Notes: generated from the sequence alone by a model not told the origin. DNA of 64,000 bases from Mytilus trossulus (GCF_036588685.1 NC_086386.1:68570682-68634681); one strand, 5' to 3'; counted from the stretch's first letter, positions 35,401-46,743 are shown. Program-made: numbers and translations.

Positions 35401-38400
35401 CGGCAATTGTTTTGGATCGAAGCGCTCTAGTTGGAGGCCATTATTTGCCGTTCTCACAAATTAACTCACTTTTAGATTGGCGTAAAAGAACGGAGCAAAC
35501 AGAAAAAGTGACATGCTCAAACTATTCACAAAACTTATTTAGATAGATTTGGATGAATTTAAATGATAATTAACTTATATGTCTTCTGTGTATAAAAAAA
35601 TGGGCGTATACCACATTTTAGCATCGTTTGTTGACGTTTCCTTGTTGTGATGATTTTCGTTTTTAGAAGCGTGTATTTTCCCGTAAAATGCTAAAATTAT
35701 AACGTCATCATTCTATGACGTCGGGTACTTCATTCATAAAAAAACATATGACGTGGGAGTACGATCGGAACAGCCAATGCAATATATTCATATTTTACCA
35801 CGGGTGTGTACTCAAAGCGTTTGAAGGACGTCATGTTAGAATTGTAGATAACTCAGTTTCAGACATAAATATGAATTCAAATATTTTATAGCTTTACGAG
35901 GACTTCATGGACCTATAAACATAAAAGAAACTACTGGGAGTATTTTACAGTCATTCCACCAAACAGCGGCAATGGAAATTGGGTTTTCTACAGTAGATTG
36001 TAATAGTGATGATCCGATAGGTAGATTGTTAGTTAGTATTAATTATGCGGGTGGTTATTAACTATCATGAATACCCATAAGGGGCTTTCAAGGTCGGTAG
36101 GTATTATTAAAACGATAAAAGAAAACTAAGAATCAGAGCTTACATTCAGTAATAAAAAATATCAAAAACTAGTGAATTTATTTTAAGATTAAACAAGTCA
36201 AAATAACTAGAGGCTATAAAGAACCGGTGTGGCTCACCTTGGTCAATGTGCATATTAAACAAAGGACACTGATAAATTCATGATAAAACTGTGTTTTGGT
36301 GATGGCGATGTGATTGTAGATTTAACTTTACTTACCATTCTTGTTGCTTACAATTATCTGTAATGAACCTGGCCCCGTAGTTACACTGGAAAATATTTTT
36401 TAAACAATTACAAAAATTTAGAAAAATTATGAAAATTGTTTTAACTTGACTATAAAGGGCAACAACTCCTTATGGGGTCATTGAACATTTTGATTATGTT
36501 GCCTTATTTGTAGATCTAACTTTGCTGTAAGTAATTGCTGTTAACAGTTTATTTTCATCTATAATAATATTGAAGATAATAACCAATAGCTGCTAAATTT
36601 TCTTAATATTACCAATTCAGGGGCAGCAACACAACAACGGGTCGCTTTATTTGTCTGGAAATTTTAAAGCAGATTGATCTTGACCTTATGAACAATTTTA
36701 TCCCATCAGATTAGCTTTGATTTCAGAGATATGAGGCTAAAAATGCATTTAACCCTTTGTCGTATTTTTTAGCAATGCCAGTCATTTTGTTTTGCGAGCG
36801 GGGTCATCTAACACATTTTTTTTAAAAGTTACTCTTATGATGATCGTGAACAAGTTTGGTTAAATTAGTTTAAGTACTTCCAGAAAAGAAGTTTGTAAAA
36901 GATTACAAACATTGACGTTAAATTGTTTTAAATTGACTATTAAGGGCAATAACTTCTTAAGGGGTTAATTTACCATTTTTATCATGTTGAATTATTTGTA
37001 GATCTTTTTAAGCTAAACATTATTGCTGTACATATTCAGAGGCAGGAATCCAACAACAGTTTTTACGATTCTTCTGAAAATTTCCTGAAAAAAAGACCTT
37101 ATAAACAATTTTATTGCATGTCAGATTTGCTGTAAAGGCTTTGGATTCAGAGATATTAGAAAAAATCTAAATTTTACCCCTATGTTCTATTTTTTGGCAT
37201 TGCGACCATCTTGAATATTTGGCCGCGTCACCGCACACATTTGTTGAAACATTTAAAAATATTGATAGTATCAGTCAGAAGAGAATTATTAAAAGGACAA
37301 AATGAGCAAATATGAGTCTTGTTTTGATCCAACTCGGGTTGGAACCACCACCGAGCTTCCTTTTATCAATCGAAACAGAGAAGTGTGATAATTAAAAGAG
37401 GGACGAAAGATACCAAAGGGACAGTCAAACTCATAAATCTAAAACAAACTGACAACGCCATGGCTAAAAATGAAAAAAAGATAAACAAACAGTAGTACAC
37501 ATGACACAACATAGAAACAGAATAATAAACAACACGAACCCCACAAAAAACTAGGGGTGATCTCAGGTGCTCCGGAAGAATAAGCAGATCCTGCTCCACA
37601 TGTGGCACCCAAACGTTAAAAAAATTATCCCGCCATTTTGTGTTTTTAACAATGCATTAACTTATTAACTGGTCAGTTTTTCCCAAATCGTGTTAACAGT
37701 TGATGAAGTTGAACCTCTGATTGTGTCATGTCAGGATTATGGATTTCAAGTTTTGAGGTGGTTTTTTTTCGTTAAAACATTTTTTTGTTATATTTTGGAA
37801 TATTTTGTCAGATTTTTGGAAACCTCTGATTTTATCAATTTGTCTGGATTTTTTTTGCCAATTACTGACATCATTTTTCTTTTAATAATCTTGTACATGT
37901 ATTATCAAAAGCCATCTATAAAAGAGATAACATTGAGAATGGAAATGGGGAATGTGTCAAAGAGACAACAAACCGACCATAGAACAGACATCAGCAGAAG
38001 GTCACCAATAGGTCTTCATTGCAGCGATAAATTCCCGCACCCGGTGGCGTCCTTCAGCTGGCCCCTAAATAAATATATATATACTAGTTCAGTAATGAGG
38101 AACGTCATACTCAACTCCAGATTTAACACAAGAAACTAAAATTAAAAAAAATACAAGACTAGTGAGAACTTAAACTTGTCAATGATTAAGAAAAATCAAG
38201 AGAGAACATGGTCCCGCCAAAATATCAAATGCATATATCTCTAAAAGAAGCACATTGACCGATATTTCATTTTTGCTCTTTTTGGATCCATTATTAATCC
38301 CCTATCAATATATACTAGTTTTATGAAAAGCTTATTATTGTTATTCTAAAACGGAGTAGCCAACTTCCCTAAGACCATTTGGGAGCTAAATATACAAAAA

Positions 38401-41400
38401 TAATCTTATTTGGATTGCTACATTTATCATTGACCAACCTTGGTTGAATGAACTGCAGAGCATAGGTTACCTTATATATAATTGGCGATTCCAACGACAA
38501 TATGCCTACGCGTCTTCGGCGTAACAAATTATTAGCATGGTATCACCAATCAAATCTTCAGCAATATATCATGTATATGTTAACATGCTAAATCGGCGAT
38601 TTAGTCATTGAATTTATACATTTCATGTAAACTTATAGGATTTTGGAATACTTGAGTGTAAATATTTATTATTTTACATTATGATAGCAGAATCTTTATG
38701 AGTATTTAAAAATGGCGTAAAGCCTTTATAGACTACGAATTTTTAAACAGAAATGCCCGAAGACAGATAATTAACAATACAATATCAAAGTGCCATAAAA
38801 CTAGTGAAGAGCTGTTGTCTCTCATTCATGACCGACCGTGCAAGGGCTGTATAGCCAGTCAAGGTCGTTAAAAACTTCCATTTGTTGTTGTCTGTCATTC
38901 ACTATTTAAGAAACAAAAGAATTGTTGCACGTTAATAGGAATGCAAATTTAAAAGCGTTACGTTTAATGTCTAAATAACGAATATGTGGAATGATTGCCA
39001 ATGAGACAACTATCAAAGAGAGACCAAAATGACACAGACATTAACAACTATAGGTAACCGTACGGCCTTCAACAATGAACAAAGCCCATACCGCATAGTC
39101 GGATATTAAAGGCCCTAAAAGACAATGTAAAACAATCCAACGAGAAAACTAACGGCCTTATTTATATATAAAAAAAATGAACGAAAAGCAAATATGTAAC
39201 ACATAAACAAACGACAACCACTGAGTTATGAGCTACTGACTTGGGACAGGCACATACTTACATAATGTGGCGTGGTGTAACATGTTAGCGGGATATCTGC
39301 CTTTTAGTCTGATTAACACAAATATTGACACATATATAGTGACTGATTCCTAAGTATGAAATTCGAAAGAAATCGTAATTTTAGATTTAAGTGTTGTTAG
39401 TCTAGGGGCCTTTCAATTTTTCCTATATATCTTTGTTTATTGTCTTTTTATCATCCCAAACGAGTAGGAAATAGCCTTTTTTGTATTAAATATTTTAGGT
39501 TTCTGTAAAAATCAGATGAATGTTAAAGACGGCAAACGTTGCAGTACATCGACCTGTTACCTTAAGCCAGCCTTAGAAAGACGCAACTTACAAGTCAGTT
39601 TGCGGTCTGTTGTAACAAAGGTAATGAGTTTCTGTTTCTTATATGTTCCTTCAAAAACATCCATTCTTAGTATTTTACTATGATAATTGGAACAAATAAG
39701 AATCTGTAAAAGTAAAACATAGAAAAGAGTAAAATTACAAAAATACTGAACTCCGAAGAAAATTCAAAACAGAAAGTCCCTAATCAAATGGCAAAATCAA
39801 ATGATAAAACACATCAAACTAATTGACAACTATCATATTACTGACATGGTATTAGAAATTTCAAATGAAAATTGATGGTTGAACCTGGTTTTATTACGCT
39901 AAACCTCTAAATTGTATGACAGGCGCATCTAATTCCATTATATTTACAACGAGGCGTGAACAAAACAGACATATAAGGTAACATTGTCATGATATGGGAA
40001 CAGCAGAGAGACAACTCATATTGTCCTTAATAAATATTTGTAATATAATTAAAGTACAAACTAGAGTTATATCTTGCTACCTTTTCATTGGAAAACAAAA
40101 GGTTTTAAATAAAACACACACAAGCCGCATTGAAACAATCTAAGATAGATGGCAAGCAAATATAATTTTTTTTATAACTTTTTCAGACCATTTGAGATAG
40201 TATGTTTAAACATGTTACTTGTTCCAACAAAATGTGGTGTGTTAAATGTTTTTGATAAATAGAAGGAGATTATAACCTTTTAACGTCAACGACAGAGAAT
40301 AACCCGGTGACACATGTGTATACTTTATAATTTGACTTGGAATATTACATTGTATTATATAATTGAAAAGTAATTCATAGCACATGAATATGACGCCAAG
40401 AGAAATGACATAGTTCCCGTCGACGGCGTCAACACATTTTTAAATTTTAAGTAGTACCAGAACCATTGACTTAAATTATTTTGGTTCGTTTATTTTTCAT
40501 AACATTTTGACAAAATATTTTCTTTGAACCTTTGACAAAAATTTGAAAAATTCAAAAACTTGAACCACACATTTTTTGGGGAATAATTTCGTTATACATA
40601 TACATGCAGCAGTTTGAAAAACACTTATTTTGATCATTAAAAGGCTTTATATTATTTTAACAATAGTACGTGATTTAAACGTTTAGCTGATTTACAGAGT
40701 TAACTGAAGTAATAGGTACTAAACTAAGGCAAAATGTGTCTAATGTTAACAGTACTACATTACAATAAAAATGACTATGGTTCTAATATTAATTGCGAAG
40801 ATGAAATCACATCCTTAAACTTCAGTTTGAATTCATATTCAAATGCATTTTTTCATTACCAATGAATTCTAAAGTAGTTTTACATCCCATTGTGTAACTT
40901 TTCTGCTTATAAATAAAATCTCAACATATATCTAATATCTATGACATACAGGTTTTGATCAGGAATAACAAAGCTGTGGGTGTTGAATTTGCAATAGATG
41001 GAAAGAGACGACGGATATTCGCCAAACATGAAGTTATTCTTTCAGCTGGATTTATAGGCTCTGCTCAGATTTTAATGCTCTCGGGAGTTGGCCCTCGCAA
41101 ACATCTGCAACAAATGAAGGTAACATACAAAAAGTATTTTTACGTTTTTCGCAAAAAAAAAATCTATTTTTCAAGATGATTTCCCTCATTTACCATTTTT
41201 TTGAAGCTTTCACATATATTGTAAGTTGATAACGATTCCCTATGTTAACTTTATGGTTTTCAATATCGTCGGTCAAACGAAGAAATTGACATAATTAAAC
41301 AGCTTACTTATGAGCCAATGAGCCAAGGCTCCATGTTGAAGGCCATACATTGACCTATAATGGTTTACCTTTTTTTAATTGTTATTTGGATGGAGAGTTG

Positions 41401-44400
41401 TCTCATTGGCACTCACACCGAATCTTCCTATATCTACTTATGTCCAGATGACATGAACTCATCAGAAGGAGAGAGCCAAAAATGTAGATAGAGAAGCGTT
41501 ATCTGCTTATCTTCAGGTTATGTCAAAATATTATAATATGTGATATAGATATAGGAAGATGTGGTGTGAGTGCCAGTGAGATAACTCTCCATCCAAATAA
41601 CAATTTATAAAAGTAAACCATTATAGGATATGTCGTCTTTTACAGATACCATTAGAAGCTGATCTGCCTGTTGGACAAAATTTGTATGATCACTTGCTGT
41701 TTGCTGTTCAATATAATATCACTGCACCGTTAAATATTAACAATAAAAAGGCATCAGAACCAGAACGAATTCTCGATTATATTTTCAACAGAGAAGGCAA
41801 GTAAAGCAACTCAACTTATAATGAATTTTCGGATCTATTTTTTATGATAATTTATGATAAGATGATAAGATTCATATATGGAGAAAAGCATTAATTAAAA
41901 TGACATCATGCATTTGTTATATTCAATGTTAACAAGATGAAATTGAGAATGGAAATGGGGAAGGTGTCAAAGAGACAACAATCCGACCATATATCTATAG
42001 AAGTTCTCGCTCGGACACACACTCCATATTCTAGTATATTATAAGAGCATAAACCTGAAGCACGGGGAGGCACTCTACTGTCTCCACACGGCACTAAAAA
42101 CAAACTCTGTAAAAAATAAAATTGAGAATGGAAATGGGGAATGTGTCAAAGAGACAAAGATGGTATACAAATTTTGGTAAAAAGACTACAGTTGGTACAT
42201 ACTATTTTGATTTACATAAGACCAATTGGCAATGCTCCAGTAAGACACTTCTTAGACCGATTTTAGGATGGACTTACGATCAACTTAGGACACTCTTAAG
42301 TTGTGTCTCGAAGCTATCTCAGACGAATCTTATGTTAGGACGTCCCAAACATATCCTAAGTCGAAATTTTAAATCGTTAAAGATATTTTTTGATAAAACA
42401 TTTATTAATGACGAAATTATTTAATAAAATTGATTACGAATTTTATAATAACATGTACAGAATTAAATGCATAATTACCAATGTAATTATATAAAAAATA
42501 ACATTGTTATTTAAACTGAAAAACAATTTGTTTTAAAATGAGAATTAAATTTGTAGTGTAATCGTATCGTGAAAACACGAAGTTCAAAGTTTAAAATCAT
42601 GCACAATTTCTTTATTAACGAGTTAATAACCGATGGTGCGTTTCATTTCATATCATTTTCACGAAAAATAATGAGCAAAAAGCGAAATCAAAACTTTGTT
42701 ATGCTAGGATGAAGATAGGATGCTCTTAAGACACCTTAGTTGGTGTCCTAAAGTTAGGACGAAAAATGAGATATATCATAAGTTAAGAGAGCTTCGAGAA
42801 CACCACTTACGACAAAGACTTGTCATAAGATAGACTTAGGATACGTCCTAATCCTAAGATAGCTTCGAGAACACCACCCCAGGATTATAATTTAATACGC
42901 CAGACGCACGTTTCGCCTGCATTAGAGACTCATCAGTGACAATCCAGTCGAAATAGTTATAAAACCTTGTTATATATAACAAGTACAAAGTTGAATATCA
43001 TCGAGGACCCAAAAATCCAAAAAGTTGTACTAAATAGGGCAAAGGTAATCTTTCCAAGGGATAAGAAAATCCTTAGTTTTCGAACAATTTATAGTTTGTC
43101 ATCAGTAAATTTATTAAAATTACCATATAATTGATATTCATGTCTTTAACGTCTATCAATTTCTTGATTTGTATTTGTAGGAATTTTTTCAAGAAACGAA
43201 GTTGAAGGATTAATTCTTCAAAATGTCAACCCACTTTATACAAGAGGTCCACAAATTGAACTCCAGATTACTAACAAGGCATATAAAGAGGGTTTAGTTC
43301 TTGATCCATACCTTGCATTTAAAAAAGAAGTAATATATAAAATAAGTTTTAATTAATATTATGTATCTTTGTAAACATTTTCTTCTTAATCATTATATTT
43401 GTACAAATAGATAACGTTTTACTTTTTCTTGTCTGTATACTATAAGAATAATGAAAGCAGCATGGTTCATCCGTTAATATAGTGACATTTTAAGAATCTT
43501 ATTTCATAAGATTTGTCATAAAAAAAAATGCAATGGCGTTCTCGGTAGTTTACTTGATTGAAAATTGATATTGTACTAGGTATTTAAATAGTTCGATAAT
43601 AATTTACTTAGTTATACTGCTATCAAATTTCACTTAGTTTAATACTAAATCAAAATCACATCTGGAATAGCAGTTCCGGTTAGCTTGAATACAAGCCACA
43701 TGTTTAAGTACTAGAATACTGTACTTCTGAACGATTCTACTTAAAGCTTGTTCTTCTAATTTAAAGTGTGTATAGTATGTGCTATATATATCATTGGGTT
43801 AGTCTCAATGTTAACAAAAGCTATCTTTTAACTCTAGACAAAGTGTTGCTTATTACAATTTTTGTATCTAATTTATTGTGAAAAGACATTTATTTGTTCT
43901 CTAATTTGTTATTTGATTAGTGATTGAATTGATGAAATAAAATTCGTCTAAATGTCATTTCATCAAAAATATTTTTTGCGTCTTAGGTATTTGAAGCAAG
44001 AACTTTCCAATAACACATTACAGTATATTTTTCTTTGGCATACCGTAATAATTTCACACCCATATTGCATTTCAGATTGTAAAAGAACATTTAAAACGTG
44101 TTGATCAAAACAGTTTCATAGTGAAAATGTTTTTATTACAACCAAGAAGTAAAGGTTATTTGCGGCTATCGACTAAATCACCTTTTAGTTCTCCTTTTAT
44201 AGATCCGCGATATCTTTCTCATCCAGAGGACGTTGAGGACTTTGTTAGAGGTATAAATGATAAAATAACACCTATACTGTAACAACTTGAAAAAAAAATG
44301 ATAAATTAACAATACGGAGCTCTGAGGAAAAATCAAAACGGAAACTCCCTCATCAAATGGCAAATCGAACACATCAAACGAATGAACAACAACTTCCATA

Positions 44401-46743
44401 TTCCTGACTTTGTACAGGTATCTTCTTATGTAGAAAATAGTGGATTAATTCTGCTTTATAGCCAACTCAACCTCTCACTTGTATGAAAGTCTCATGAAAA
44501 GGTAAAGATGTCAAAAAAAGGCGTACAACAGTTAAAATTGGGTTACAATCTTAATAACTATAAAACAAACAGTTATAACAGAAAAACAAACAGGCTTACA
44601 GACATAGCACACCAGCGAAAAAAAAGTTAGGAATACAAAAGCTCATCATAGCACAACAACACAATGTCGAGATGTACAAGTTCCGAGCTACTGTTAGTAG
44701 ACATTACCACAAATAGACTAAACAGTGGAACGAATAGTATTTTTCGAAATGTACTTGTCGAAAGAGACGAATATATTTTTAATTGTGTTATCCCTTTTAA
44801 ATTGTTTTCCCAATTAAGTTGCTGATTAATTAATCATTTCTATTTTGAAAGCAGTACAGATTCCTTTTTAGTTTTTTACTTGTCAAAAATGTGTAAGCTA
44901 ATAACTTATTACATTTTCACAAAACTCTGTAATCACGATTAAATTATCACAAATACTGTTTTATTTAAGAATATATTTTGTTTCATTATACTTCGTTTAT
45001 GTGTGTGTCCATTTCGGTGTTGTCTCTTAGTTCTCTGATATTTGATACGTTTCCCTCAGTTTTAGTTTGTAACCTGGATTTGTTTTTTGTCTATCGATAT
45101 ATGAATTTTGAACAACGGTATACTACTGTTGCCTTTATTTAACAAAAATAAAAAAATAACTTACTATCAATGGAAAATTTATATAAAGTATATACCATGT
45201 ATACCTCGTTACGGTATTAAAATACGTTTAAAATAAATTTCAGGCATTCGGTTTATGCGTTCGTTAGAACAAACTCAAGCATGGAAATCTATTGGGGCTA
45301 CTTTGGTTAGACAAGATGTACCTGGACATTGTAGTGAACAAGTCTTTGATTCGGATAATTACTGGAGGTGTATTGGACGTCATTTCCTAACGACGGCATC
45401 TCATTGTATAGGCACATGTAGAATGGGGTCAGTTAATGATCCTTCGGTTGTAGTAGATTCAAGATTAAGGTAAAGTGATACTTAATGAGAGATTTATTTT
45501 CACAACATATTTTGCTCCCATATCAATGACTGTCTTTTTAATATTACTATTTATTACACATTCCCATTGTTTGCAACGTATTAAGATAACCGTGATGTCA
45601 ACGCCACTGTTTAGACTTTTAAACCTTAAGATTTTAAATTATATAGAGATATTCCGAAGGTTTCGTCTTTCAGATGTGTGTACATTGGTGCTTTGTACTG
45701 TTCTCTAGATTGCTTGAGCTTAAAGCAAACTTTCAAACATTGGATGAAAGTAACCTCATGTTAACCTAGTGTTATGCGTATGAATTATGCACATATATTA
45801 AATGTTATGACATTTTTTTGTGTAAAATGGTCCTTTTCCGTCAAATATGCCAATCTAATAAATTGATCACACTCTACATCATACAAAACATGTATGTCCC
45901 TTTATGGTTAGATAATATTTACCACAGTTTTGGTGGGGTTCGTGTTGCTTAGTCTTTAGTTTTCTTTGTTGTGTCTTGTGTACTATTATCTATCTTTTTA
46001 ATTTGTCTTTAAATTTTTAAAGCCAAGGCGTTGTCAGTTGATTTTCGATCTATGAGTTTGACTGTCACTCACCCCTCTTTTATATCAGCCCATATTTATA
46101 TCGGTATAGATAACATTGTTTTAAACGGATTGGATATTTGATTCTTTTGGAATTCCAAGAGCATAACAACTGTTGATATATTACTTTATGTTTCATTTTC
46201 TTCATTCATTTGGAATTCAGTTATGCACATTGCGTTGATTTAACGAATACGAAACATACATATTTGTTTATTTTACTGCTGTATTTATGTTATACAGGCA
46301 TTGGTGAATGATTGAATTTTGATATAACATGTTTTTTGGTTGGCTGAATTTTTTTTACTAGCAATTCACAGTCAAAACGTGTGATCGGTACGTCATAAAC
46401 GTTTTTTTTTCATTAATCATTCCTCAAAAATGGAGTATCGGATAACAATATCAGGACTGACTGTAATATATTTTTGTTTGTCTATTCGAAATCACCTTTA
46501 AACAAATGTACACACTTTTAATGCACCACAGATTCTATTTTATTTTTTTATAGACATAACTTTATTTTACAAATTAACATACTTTTGTCTAACAGGGTAA
46601 TTGGTATCAAGAACCTGAGAGTGGCAGATGCCTCTGTTATGAGATATATTCCTTCATGTCATACAAACGCACCAGCCATGATGATTGGGGAGAAAGCTGC
46701 ACATATGATCAGACTTGACAGAACTCACAGATATAACATCTAA
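29302..46743 (+). CDS. GMC oxidoreductase (choline/glucose dehydrogenase-like), complete, 11 exons, 603 aa
   Basis: Eleven exons (29302-29443, 31169-31380, 33506-33695, 35892-36020, 39499-39620, 40952-41119, 41646-41796, 43181-43329, 44076-44250, 45244-45469, 46596-46743) sum to 1812 nt with all phases matching. N-terminal hydrophobic segment at residues 11-24. FAD-binding Rossmann motif GAGSAG at 49-54, with the ribose-binding E73 in [17 protein letters not shown] at 125-135. GMC signature region at 298-312, with F for the usual A and A for the usual P. Active-site bases H533 (HCIGTCRMG) and H577 (CHTNAP). Such flavoenzymes oxidise alcohols or sugars; the substrate here is not predictable. 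Length and motifs are normal for animal GMC proteins. Intron 7 is GC-AG. The hydrophobic N-terminus suggests secretion or membrane anchoring rather than a mitochondrial choline dehydrogenase. Confidence 0.95.
30787..30845 (-). ncRNA. Divergent, degraded hammerhead motif in GMC intron 1
   Basis: The minus strand reads TTGATGA (first core base C changed to T), stem II GTC/GAC, GAAG in place of GAAA, then CGCGTC. The unit continues to about 31000 with 'TTGGTCCTCAATGCTCTCC'-like wording. It is a relative of the 355-bp hammerhead unit and no longer expected to cleave. Confidence 0.45.
31169..31380 (+). CDS. GMC gene, exon 2
   Basis: After ATTGTAG. Completes VGAGSAG and carries LLLEAG and the WGYHSV segment. 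Ends in phase 0 before GTAATA. Confidence 0.92.
31880..32050 (-). repeat. 'GAGACAAC' dispersed repeat, intron 2
   Basis: Starts 'AAGATGGTGTGGTATAAGTGCCGATGAGACAAC' and contains 'AAAAGTAAACCATTA', shared with 41.4-41.6 kb and 13.8-14.2 kb. Confidence 0.55.
32325..32510 (-). repeat. Dispersed repeat shared with 44990-45150
   Basis: The reverse complement of the 'GTTTCCCTCAGTTTTAGTTTG..ACGGTATACTACTGTTGCCTTTA' sequence found on plus at 44990-45150. Non-coding. Confidence 0.55.
33506..33695 (+). CDS. GMC gene, exon 3
   Basis: After ATATAG. Carries [11 protein letters not shown] and [11 protein letters not shown]. The donor is GTAGGT at 33696, chosen over a GTTATA site four bases later because only this one keeps the frame into exon 4. 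Phase 1. Confidence 0.9.
33968..34100 (+). repeat. PLE tail fragment, intron 3
   Basis: Contains 'TTTTCTATGTTTTGTCATGTG', the TTTGTCTTTTTCATTTT block and the 'TTATCTTTCGTCCCTCTTTTG' end. Severely 5'-truncated copy. Confidence 0.65.
35225..35380. repeat. 156-bp palindromic (hairpin) element, GMC intron 3
   Basis: Arms of ~70 bp (35225-35295 and 35306-35380) share 'AATTCATGGGGGCTTGAATA' and 'TTTTACCACGGGTTG' with few mismatches. A further TTTTACCACGGGT occurs at about 35793. Looks like a miniature foldback transposon. Confidence 0.75.
35892..36020 (+). CDS. GMC gene, exon 4
   Basis: After TTATAG. Encodes [10 protein letters not shown] through NSDDPI and ends in phase 1 before GTAGAT. Confidence 0.88.
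36225..37370. repeat. 'Gactataaagggcaa' dispersed repeat, two tandem units, intron 4
   Basis: Shared words occur in order twice: 'TTGACTATAAAGGGCAACAACTCC' (about 36449) and 'TTGACTATTAAGGGCAATAAC' (about 36934), then 'TTATTTGTAGATC', 'AACAATTTTAT', 'GATTTGCT/GATTAGCT' and 'CCATCTTGAA'. This is an abundant bivalve repeat as I remember it. No coding. Confidence 0.65.
37388..37620 (-). mobile_element. PLE 3'-tail copy, intron 4
   Basis: Minus-strand copy of the tail from 'CACATGTGGAGCAGGATCTG' to the 'CTTTCGTCCCTC' end; 5'-truncated. Confidence 0.7.
37935..38165 (+). repeat. 'GGAAATGGGGAATGTGTCAAAGAGACAAC' repeat, intron 4
   Basis: A shorter copy of the 16.2-kb repeat with the same start and the same ATATATACTAGTTCAGT and ACAAGAAACTAAAATTAAAA words. 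Confidence 0.7.
38985..39290 (-). repeat. 'GAGACAAC' dispersed repeat, intron 4
   Basis: Contains TGATTGCCAATGAGACAACTATC, 'ACCGTACGGCCTTCAACAATG', 'CCCATACCGCATAGTC' and 'AAACAAACGACAACCACTGA'. The longest copy of this family here. Confidence 0.65.
39499..39620 (+). CDS. GMC gene, exon 5
   Basis: After ATTTTAG. Encodes GFCKNQM, then [15 protein letters not shown], a conserved GMC stretch (usually GxRxSTxxAFLxP). Phase 0 before GTAATG. Confidence 0.92.
39712..40150 (+). repeat. 'AAAGTAAAATTACAAAAATACTGAACTCCGA' repeat, intron 5
   Basis: Family with copies at 44290-44720, 59216-59395 and 62233-62350. Shared order: 'AACTCCGAGGAAAATTCAAA', 'GGAAAGTCCC', 'AATGGCAAAATCAAA', 'ACACATCAAAC', 'GTATTAGAAA'. 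Non-coding. Confidence 0.65.
40952..41119 (+). CDS. GMC gene, exon 6
   Basis: After ACATACAG. Encodes the AVGVEF strand and [15 protein letters not shown] plus LMLSGVG, the second GMC signature. Phase 0 before GTAACA. Confidence 0.93.
41354..41627. repeat. Hairpin-forming inverted repeat in GMC intron 6
   Basis: Arms 41354-41437 and 41546-41627 are about 90% complementary (both contain 'GTTATTTGGATGGAGAGTT' or its complement) with a 108-bp spacer. They are two inverted copies of the 'GAGACAAC' dispersed repeat. The right arm ends 18 bp before exon 7. Confidence 0.8.
41646..41796 (+). CDS. GMC gene, exon 7 (GC donor)
   Basis: After TTTACAG. Encodes [10 protein letters not shown] to FNRE. The donor is GCAAGT at 41797, a non-canonical but known GC-AG site. 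Only this cut joins in frame to exon 8 ([11 protein letters not shown]); the GTAAAG four bases later would break the frame. Confidence 0.85.
41938..42120 (+). repeat. 'GGAAATGGGGAATGTGTCAAAGAGACAAC' repeat, intron 7
   Basis: Starts 'AAATTGAGAATGGAAATGGGG'. A second head-only copy follows at 42121-42155, so the element was hit by a local duplication. Confidence 0.65.
42178..42885. repeat. Foldback element with TTCTCGAAGCTATCTTAGGA ends, intron 7
   Basis: The left side has 'GTGTCTCGAAGCTATCTCAG' near 42302 and 'TAGGACGTCC'. The right side carries the complement twice, at about 42790-42805 and 42858-42878 (reading GTGTTCTCGAAGCTATCTTA on minus). The AT-rich middle has no coding potential. Confidence 0.55.
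42897..42942 (-). ncRNA. Hammerhead ribozyme, minus strand, intron 7
   Basis: On minus: TTGTCA, CTGATGA, stem II GTC/GGC (one wobble), GAA, ACGTGCGT, the cleavage C, then TGGCGT. All invariant core bases are kept and stem I keeps at least four or five pairs. The rest of the unit runs to about 43140, where it is truncated after the 'CATGAATATCAATTATATGG' complement. Confidence 0.65.
43181..43329 (+). CDS. GMC gene, exon 8
   Basis: After TTTGTAG. Encodes [11 protein letters not shown] (usual GxxTSNGVE region) to FKKE, phase 0 before GTAATA. Confidence 0.9.
44076..44250 (+). CDS. GMC gene, exon 9
   Basis: After TTTCAG. Encodes [13 protein letters not shown] and [15 protein letters not shown], the conserved substrate-domain stretch. 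Phase 1 before GTATAA. Confidence 0.93.
44290..44720 (+). repeat. 'AAATACTGAACTCCGA' family repeat, intron 9
   Basis: Same order of words as 39712-40150: 'GGAGCTCTGAGGAAAAATCAAA', 'CAAATGGCAAATCGAACACATC', 'TTCCTGACTTTGTACAGG', ending in CACACCAGC. Confidence 0.6.
44990..45150 (+). repeat. Dispersed repeat shared with 32325-32510, intron 9
   Basis: Carries 'TTTCCCTCAGTTTTAGTTTG' and ACGGTATACTACTGTTGCC, inverted relative to the intron 2 copy. Confidence 0.55.
45244..45469 (+). CDS. GMC gene, exon 10
   Basis: After TTTCAG. Carries the first catalytic His in [10 protein letters not shown] and the following VVVDSRLR. Phase 2 before GTAAAG. Confidence 0.94.
45925..46080 (+). repeat. PLE tail fragment, intron 10
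   Basis: 'TTTTGGTGGGGTTCGTGTTG' through 'GAGTTTGACTGTCACTCACC', the 3' tail of the PLE family on the plus strand. Confidence 0.65.
46596..46743 (+). CDS. GMC gene, exon 11 (terminal)
   Basis: After CTAACAG. Encodes [15 protein letters not shown] and [15 protein letters not shown] with the second catalytic His, then the stop TAA. Confidence 0.94.
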
